Origin: Agrostemma githago
Lineage: Eukaryota > Streptophyta > Magnoliopsida > Caryophyllales > Caryophyllaceae
Reading direction: 5' to 3'
Assembly: GCA_958450325.1 (NCBI GenBank)
Contig: OY288257.1
Span: 13,845,873-13,909,872 of the forward strand
Length of the DNA: 64,000 nt
The notes beneath the pieces were generated by a model. It searched no databases and was not told where the DNA came from. It saw only the letters and a list, made by a program, of their open reading frames with translations. Shown here piece after piece: positions 57,302-64,000 of this stretch (its first letter is position 1; every line of letters starts with the position of its first letter). The position numbers were made by a program, and so were the translations under genes.

Positions 57302-57712
57302 CCGGAAAAAGAAAGTGGAAGATTTTGGTGAATGTCCCAAAATAAAATGTCGAAGATTATAAAGAAGGGAAGGGATTACAAGAATGGTGAGAAGGTGAAG
57401 AAGGTATGTGCAATAATTAAGGGTTGAGTGGGTTTATGGAAGGAGAATGGATAGCTTAAAGAGCATAATGATGGTGATATGCCAAGTAATGATCAGAGAG
57501 GCACATGCCATTACCAAACAAACATTGACGCTCAACTTCTTTTTCATGCCTTCTTTTCTTCATATTAAGCTCTCTCTTGCTTTCCCACTCTACTGCCTTC
57601 CGCTGTCTAGTCGCTCTTAGATAATGCAAGTACAATGATAAGAGCATCACATTGTTCTAAACTAGAACATATTTATTTTTTAATTAACCCCATCCAATTC
57701 AATTATTTAATT
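57302..57712. other. Intergenic DNA
   Basis: No gene or element recognised; the frame 57456-57650 has no family resemblance. Confidence 0.45.
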
Positions 57713-57721
57713 TAGATTTTT

Positions 57722-58084
57722 GAGTAAATTAAAAATTACTCGTATTCCCTTTTAAAATGCTTACTTTTAAAATTACTTTCTTCTGAAATTTTTGTTAATA
57801 ATAACTCCCAAAATCTATCAAAAGTTAAAAAATTACTTCAAAATATAATTTTTGGACGAAAATGTCCCTAACTTTTTTTTTTTTTTGGAACGAGAAGCCC
57901 CTAACTTTTTTATTCACTATTACTTGACATTACCCTATAACCAAGGACATTTTCGTTCTAAAAATAAAATTGGGAGCAATTTTTGAACTTTTGAAAGATT
58001 TTGGGAGTTATTTTTAACAAAAATTTCAAAAGGGATTAATTTTAAAAATGAGTATTTTAAAATGGAGTAATTTTTAATTTACTC
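57722..58084. mobile_element. Foldback MITE with 9-bp duplication (MULE-like)
   Basis: Almost the whole 363 bp folds back: left gagtaaattaaaaattact pairs with right agtaatttttaatttactc, and the arms extend to about 165 bp (aaaatgtccct / aaggacattttc near the centre). tagattttt is repeated at 57713-57721 and 58085-58093. A 9-bp duplication and long arms indicate the Mutator superfamily. Confidence 0.85.
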
Positions 58085-58093
58085 TAGATTTTT

Positions 58094-60576
58094 TTAAAAA
58101 TTTATCCTAGGGACATATGTTAAGGAGTTTATATGGAAAGATTAATGAGCATAAGTACCCAAGTATAGTAATTATGAGTTTAAATTTTAATTTATCACGA
58201 GACTATCATGAGATATACTCCCTCCATATATCACAATGTTCCTGAGTTCCTCCCCTTCTTTATAGGTGAGGAGTTGTTTATTCAAAGGAGAGTAAAAATA
58301 AAATCTGGAGAGGGTACGCCGTACTTGTTAATCTTTCCATATTAAACCATTTAACACGTGTTTTTTGGGCACATTTTAGAAAAATTCATTTAATTTATAC
58401 GGAGTAACATTCACCCTATCTGTTTAAGTCCAACCTTCCCTTTAATTTTGCTTTTCAAGTTTGGGAACATGCATTTTATGTCGTTAATATCTTTCGTAAC
58501 ATATTAGTAAAAATTACGTGAGGTCACAACAAATGAGAACCACAATCATATACTCCAAACAAAAGATATTTGAGTACCAAAATAAAATGAACGTAGAAGA
58601 GAATGAGAGGGATATTTTTTACTCCGTAGTAGATTAATTTTAAAAAAAATACATTTATATTATGATATGGATGTCTTCATCCTCCAAACAACGCGTCTTT
58701 CCACGAAGCGATATGTCCCTTGTAATCGATATCTTTAATCACATACTACGTATCAAACTACTCTGTATGTATTGAAACACACATTAATACAATCTCATTT
58801 CTGATTTCTCGATTAAATTATTGCTCTACAATATATTTATAATAATTTTAAAAAATATATATCACATTGAAAATATTTGGTGCCGAGTTGAGCTAGTGGT
58901 TTCATTAAGCTAGTAGCATGAAGCTTGAACTTTGCTAGTCAAAAAATGGGGAAAACAATGGTTAAACGACTAGGAGTACAATAGTTTTAACAATGGGGAG
59001 CTTGAACTATAAATATACGGGAATTTAGTTTGATTTAACTTTATTATCTCCTCACACACGATGTAGTAAGGACTCATCTTTTGTAATATGTAGCAAAAAA
59101 ATACAAAATTTTTAGAGAAACGATATTTTAATAAGGTTATTGAGAGATCTCTCATGTGATGAGGGGCATGAGTTATTTAATTTTGATTTTCCAAGTTATG
59201 TTCTCTATTAATATAGTAGGAGACGATCTTTCAAAGGAACTTATTATAAATAAATATTGTCCTTTTATAATCCTCCGTATGAAATAGTAGAATATCTTCT
59301 TATCTGCGACAATTTACTAATTTTTTTTTTCAACGAAACGTACATTTAGTCGCATTATAATATAGGGGAGAGAATTCGAACTTAAAAGCACTCACAATAC
59401 CTCATTTTTATGGACCCATTTTTTAGCACTCAAACCAGTTGATAATGCACCAACTTAAAAGCAAGTGAATGTAACATCCCCCTTCATTAATTCTCACTCC
59501 TTGATTTTAGAATCCACTACAAAGATCTTAAATAATTTGATGTATGAATGAAATGTTGGTCCCGCCATCTTTTAATTTGAGAGATGAAGATAACATGGGA
59601 TGAAAAACTTTACTAGGGGTCACTTGTCCCATATCTATATGTCGTTTCAACGACTATTGGACATCAAACGGATTAAGGTGTACCAAATTTTATTGTAGTG
59701 TACTGTTGAAGCGGGGACCAAGGATGATAGTGGGTCCATGATTCGAACCAGAGACAACGAATTAGACCCAAATGGTTCGAGTTTGAAAATGTTTTTAGAT
59801 TCAATGGGTATGGATCAGAAATGGGTCCTTCAAAAGTACTTCGGATCCTAGTCTGGGTTTGAGTTTAGGGACCCGAACCTGACCCAGGTATTGCTGAACT
59901 TAAAATACGCATCTTGAAGTGAAACATGGATTCTGTGATGTTATTGTTACGGAGTATTTTTTTTAATGCTATACGAGTGAAAACTTTCATAGAAGCTTTG
60001 ATTTTGAAATTAACAAAAATGAATCACAACTCTCTCCGTTTTGTTCATTTATTTGCCTTCAATATTCATTATAATGAATATTTTAATCAACGATAAACAA
60101 ATGAAGGAGACACAAGAGTAATAAATAATCTAACCCAAATTCTTGTTTGTGAAGTTATCCGTCACTTTATTATAACGATTTAAATATTACTCATTTATAT
60201 AGGAAAAGATAAAATTACAAAATCAATGTTAATTTTTCTAATATATACAAATGAATAGTATTTGACATGTTATAATAAATTGACAAATATCTCCGTTACA
60301 AGTAAGATTAGGTGAGAAGCTAATGGGGGTAGCTCACCGGTCACCACAATTTGGCAGGAAAACAACGAATGGATGGTGGGAATATGGGACGGACCAAAAG
60401 TGCACAAACTGGCTGTTTAATCTAACGATGAATATAAACAAATAAATGGAAGAGGATTAACTAAACAAATTATCACGATGGGTTAATGGGTTAATATTTT
60501 AAGGAGTTAACTACTTTTCAATCTTGTGAGAATGTGAAATGTAAGAATATTTTATGATTTAATAATATAAAAATGA
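58094..60576. other. AT-rich intergenic DNA
   Basis: No supported gene. A Stowaway-like single end (tactccctccatatatcac, 58216), a small hairpin (60032-60106, ctctccgtttt...gaaggaga) and a SINE-like word (gttgagctagtggttt, 58890) are present but cannot be developed. Confidence 0.4.
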
Positions 60577-60578
60577 TA

Positions 60579-60817
60579 CTCCCTTCGTATTTTTTTATAT
60601 GACGTTTTGCTTTTTTCGATGTGAGATTTGACTATTTTAATTTTTATGTAAATATTTTATTCCAAAAATTTTAAAAATTGCACCATAAAATTCCTTACGG
60701 AAAAAGCTTTCAAATGAGTATACATTTCATAATATTTTTTCTTATATTGTGAGAGATATTGAAGAGAGAAGGGTTGTCTCGAAAAATGAGAATGACTTAT
60801 ATTAAAAACAGAGAGAG
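60579..60817. mobile_element. Stowaway-like MITE
   Basis: Left ctcccttcgtatttttttatatgac, right gacttatattaaaaacagagagag, TA on both sides. 239 bp, imperfect arms. Confidence 0.6.
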
Positions 60818-60819
60818 TA

Positions 60820-61355
60820 TTAATATAAGAGATTAAATATGAAAATAATTCTTTAACACAAGTATTAATTACATTGATATATGTGTAATTTGGGTTAAAT
60901 TCCCTATGTTTTTACAAAGTACGGAAGATATTAGTAACATCACGGTATATATAATATATTTTCCCTATTTTTATACTAATATTTATTCCCCATAATTGCG
61001 GTATTATTGGAATTCTAGTCTTAGAGATATGCTATCACAATAAATCAGACTAAATAAAGAGTCTTTCTGTATTTACTCAATCTTGATGGAAAATCAATAT
61101 TATTACATTAAACTAAAACCCTAATAGGAAACCGGTCCTCTCTCTACCTATATAATGGAGTCTTACTCATCAAAAACTCCATGAATAAAAAACGTAATAA
61201 AAACGTAATGCTTATGCTAATGTCAATGTCTAATGAGAAGAACAACACTTATTACGTTATAAGACAAGAGAGAGAAACCATACCTATTATTATTATTTGA
61301 AAATTATTTGAAGACAAATTATTATTTATGAAGTCTTCTTACAGAGATCTAATTT
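60820..61355. other. AT-rich intergenic DNA
   Basis: A cctatataatggag TATA-like site near 61156 and A-rich tract could be part of a Ty1/copia LTR, but no ends were found. Confidence 0.3.
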
Positions 61356-61500
61356 TTTTTATTTTTTTTGGTGAAAACTGTAAGTAGTTATATTAACAAT
61401 AATAGGAAGAATTACAATTGATTCTCACCATCATACAACTCTATGGCAAGTAAAATACCTCCATACAACCAGTTCTTTGATCTCCTACTGCATTATATAC
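61356..61500 (-). repeat. Possible LINE 3' tail fragment
   Basis: Plus strand ttttttttggtgaaaactgtaagtag; on the minus strand it ends ...ttttcaccaaaaaaaa, like the tail of the LINE at 37275. No coding part preserved. Confidence 0.4.
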
Positions 61501-61525
61501 TCAACTTGTCTCAGTTTGTTTTCAT

Positions 61526-61783
61526 CAGTTATACCAGAAGAGAATACAACGAGCCTTTACCAAGAGAGTTAGACTAAGGCATATCAAAGAAGGGGATCTA
61601 GTCCTCAAATCTGTCCGAGCTCTATTAATAGTTGACGTGCGGGGAAAATTCAAACCTAATTGGGTCGGGTCATATCTGGTGAAAGAGGTTCTATTAGTAG
61701 GTGCTGTGAAGCTGACAGACTTGGACGGGAATGATTTTACCACCCCACCAACCTAGACCAGCTGAAACGTTACTACCCCTAAT
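61526..61783 (+). pseudogene. Tat pol 3' end, second copy (related to element C)
   Basis: Reads IKEGDLVLKSVRALL..., KFKPNW, YLVKEVLLVGAVKL and TDLDGN, aligned with the last 80 residues of element C pol; a one-base change of frame near 61738 is needed to reach TNLDQLKRYYP and the TAA at 61781-61783. The start of pol is absent: it begins abruptly after unrelated DNA. Confidence 0.85.
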
Positions 61784-62172
61784 CCTTTCTCAATGTCATT
61801 TGCTAAAGTTTATCTAAGTTATCTTTTTTTTTTAAATAAAACAAGTCAATAACTTAGGATTATTTATCCTACTGTCATACACATCTCGAACCATTGGTCT
61901 TGATGTATTTCGAGATTGCAAAATTATAGAAACTTGAATTACATTTGGTTTGATTCCACTGACTGTGGATACGTAGACAGCCTCCCACAAGGGCACAACC
62001 ACTGCAATCGCGAAAAAGGATAGAAACGGTTTAAATAATAAAAACTTCTTTATTATTACCAAAACCCCAAAAAATTCGGGAATTTCAAAGACAAAATTCA
62101 AAAAAGCACACACGAAACTACAAATATAGTAGTATTATTTATATAAATAAGCAAATCTAAGGAGCCGAGTAT
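61784..62172. other. Spacer of the second Tat/PMD fragment
   Basis: Corresponds to 25069-25480 of element C in opposite orientation; shares the block tggatacgtagacagcctcc...gcacaaccactgcaa. Otherwise AT-rich. Confidence 0.55.
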
Positions 62173-63375
62173 TCAGGACATCTTTCCGTTACCCTTATCC
62201 TTTGTTTCCTCCGGGGTCCACTGACATCGAGGCGGGGGCGGGCGTTCTCGAATCACCACGGGAGTCTCTTTATCCCGGACCCATTTCTTCGAAAGAAGAT
62301 CATCCACCACGATAGTCGACCCGAGCCGAGCCCTCACGTGCTCCGATAGCCTGTCACGAGGACCAAGTCGGTCCTTAGCCACCTGTCTCGGCCTAAGCCT
62401 CTTCTCCAAATTGGTCTGGGGGCTCAACCTATCCCACACACCTTCAACACCAATATCTCTAGCTTGAGTCTTAGTCTTCGTCTTCGGACCCGACATCAGG
62501 CAAATCAAGGTAGCAGGTGTGTCACCATCATCAAAGAAACCTCTGTTATCCTTAGCATGCTCCCGGAGAACCAGGTTAAAAGCTTCATCGACCTTGACAG
62601 CAGCACGAGCCTCTGAAGAGCCTTCCTTCGTCCACTTCTCGTATAAGTCCGATACGCACGTCAAGTGAAGAGACTCAGGAACGAACCAAATGACCCGGGT
62701 GTGCCACCGCTGCAGCCAAGTATTGCACATCACGGTCAGTCAGATGAGTGGAGTCACTGACAACTGCCTCATCCTCGGGATCCTTTGTGATCAATCGAAT
62801 TGCCTAAGGATACAGTCAGGATAAAGGGGAACTGTCTGGCCAAAAGATAGAATGACTTGATAATGAGCCTTATCTCTCTTCGCGAAACCGGTCCAAGCGA
62901 GAATTAACCACCACAGGACTACCCACCGGATCAATGGGCCGCGGTGAAACGATAACTCTTCATCCCAATAGTTCCTATTGATTAAACAGGAGGAATCAAT
63001 AGCCTGTCTCCTCGCCGTTACCTGGCTAAATCGATACCTGCTCGGGTCAAGAGAAGAGTCTATGATAGACAACCTCTCATACAACCAAACCTGCACAAAG
63101 GTAGGTGCGCCTCAAATACAGGTTGGCTCCTAGATCACGAAAAAAACGTGATACTTGCAACAGTCGGGTGCTCTCGATCATATAAGCAGACAGGTCTCTT
63201 TTACGATCATCCAAACCCTAGATAATCTCCCCCTTAATCACCCTAGCCGGACTATGCTCCGTCTCCATTTGATCAACAATAGTCCGGACTCGAATGTGAC
63301 CCATACATGACAGCAAGTCCATGAGGATCCTGACATGAGGCTCCTCTTGTAGGCGATACCTAGACCAAAGCGTTC
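62173..63375 (-). pseudogene. Second copy of the antisense PMD-like gene
   Basis: Same layout as 23249-25068, facing the pol end. The end of exon 1 (from about 63375 to 63155) reads HVRILMDLLSCMGHIRV...METEHSPARVIKGEII, a TAG, then GLDDRKRDLSA and STRLLQ. Intron 63154-63091 (64 bp, GT-AG). Exon 2 starts VWLYERLSIIDSSLDPSRY, continues RWVVLWW and LYPDCILRQF; a break near 62760 leads to the frame at 62733-62173 with WLQRWHTR, AKDNRGFFDDGDTPATLI and a conserved RDRLSEHVRARLG tail ending DKGNGKMS. The first part of exon 1 is missing. Broken, but the conserved tail across two diverged copies argues for a former coding role. Confidence 0.75.
63091..63154 (-). other. Intron in the second PMD copy
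   Basis: GT at 63154-63153 after codons STRLLQ, AG at 63092-63091 after cctttgtgc. Same codon position as the 252-bp intron at 23894-24145 but without the palindromes. Confidence 0.65.
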
Positions 63376-63379
63376 ATGT

Positions 63380-64000
63380 TAGCTCGATCCGGACTTTCGA
63401 AAAGTGTTTTCTTGACTTATCATTGTGAATGTTAGATCCTTCACATATTGACATCGTTTTTTGACTACCAAGGTCTACGATGTTTGATTAGGCATCACAA
63501 GATATTCAATCTAAGTCATGTTTTAAAAATAGATTATAGTATAAATGTGCGGTATTAATAGTTAGATTAGACTAAACTATCGAAATGCGCGTTTTGATTG
63601 AATATTGTCATGAAAATGATTGTATGAGTTTAGGATCGAGAGTTGGCTCGTCCTAAGCTAGTAAAGCGCGATTTGAATAATCTCAACCCGACTTTCCATT
63701 ATGGAATCAATATCGAATGATACAAATTTATTAAATTACGTATAAATTAGGACAGACTCAGACGTCTGGACTAAAGAGGTTGAATACTTAGGTGTCTGGG
63801 TCTATGCTACTGGACTATGGTCAATTATGACTTTTGAGCAAAATCGATTATAATCCGTGCAAGTTTTAGAAATAGTTTTGTATCGAGAATGTAGTCGTAT
63901 CGCGAAGGATAGATGTGTTTAGTATTTGGAGAGTTATTGTTCATTTTAATGTTAGACACGATAATTTCATATCGAGTTCACAGGATGACGAAATGAACGA
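63380..64000. other. Unclassified sequence at right edge
   Basis: No ORF or repeat ends recognised. Moderately GC-balanced compared with the AT-rich DNA to its left, so it may belong to another element. Confidence 0.35.

Noticed and set aside
61525..61743. 72-codon minus-strand frame
   Set aside because: Shadow of the pol end on the plus strand.

Overview
This is plant nuclear DNA, most likely eudicot. Nearly everything that can be recognised is transposable-element sequence: Ty3/gypsy elements of the Tekay, Athila and Tat/Ogre lineages, an L1-type LINE, PIF/Harbinger, MULE-like, hAT-like and CACTA pieces, Helitron ends and many Stowaway-type MITEs. I found no host protein-coding gene, rRNA or tRNA gene that I can support. 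The species cannot be fixed from the sequence. The setting looks like pericentromeric or intergenic repeat-rich chromatin.

The left part (1-36993) is one nest of retrotransposons. The outermost is element A, a minus-strand Tat-type Ty3/gypsy element. Its 5' LTR is at 36197-36993, followed by PBS and gag start to the left. Element C (19020-35517), a complete minus-strand Tat element with perfect CGGGT target duplications and 2.6-kb LTRs, is inserted in A's gag. An Athila element B (plus strand, 6822-16420 visible) is inserted in A's reverse transcriptase. The Tekay element D (1-6821, plus strand, uninterrupted polyprotein) is inserted in B's pol. A small hAT/MULE-like element E (7170-7691) also cuts B's pol, and a MULE-like MITE cuts C's left LTR.

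Element C is the most interesting object. Besides a Tat gag-pol with two RNase H domains, it carries a gene on the opposite strand between pol and the 3' LTR (23249-25068). This encodes a plant-mobile-domain (PMD)-like protein with one intron. A second, diverged copy of the same pol-end plus antisense PMD arrangement lies at 61526-63375, with the intron at the same place. C's LTRs and the C intron carry clusters of a 12-bp palindrome (ACTCGAYCGAGT type). Athila carries analogous clusters of an unrelated 22-bp palindrome in its LTR and upstream of its 3' ORF. In both elements one cluster lies upstream of the best TATA box in the LTR.

The middle part (37261-46296) holds a full-length L1-type LINE with a 14-bp target duplication, interrupted by a Stowaway MITE whose removal restores the ORF, and a Stowaway MITE that is itself split by a 3.7-kb PIF/Harbinger transposon with a broken transposase and Myb-like ORF.

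The right part (46297-61500) is AT-rich intergenic DNA with four Helitron 3' termini, a 412-bp tandem array (about 3.3 copies), several MITEs, a truncated CACTA end, a Tekay LTR fragment and a foldback element with a 9-bp target duplication. The last 2.5 kb carries the second Tat/PMD fragment and then unclassified sequence.
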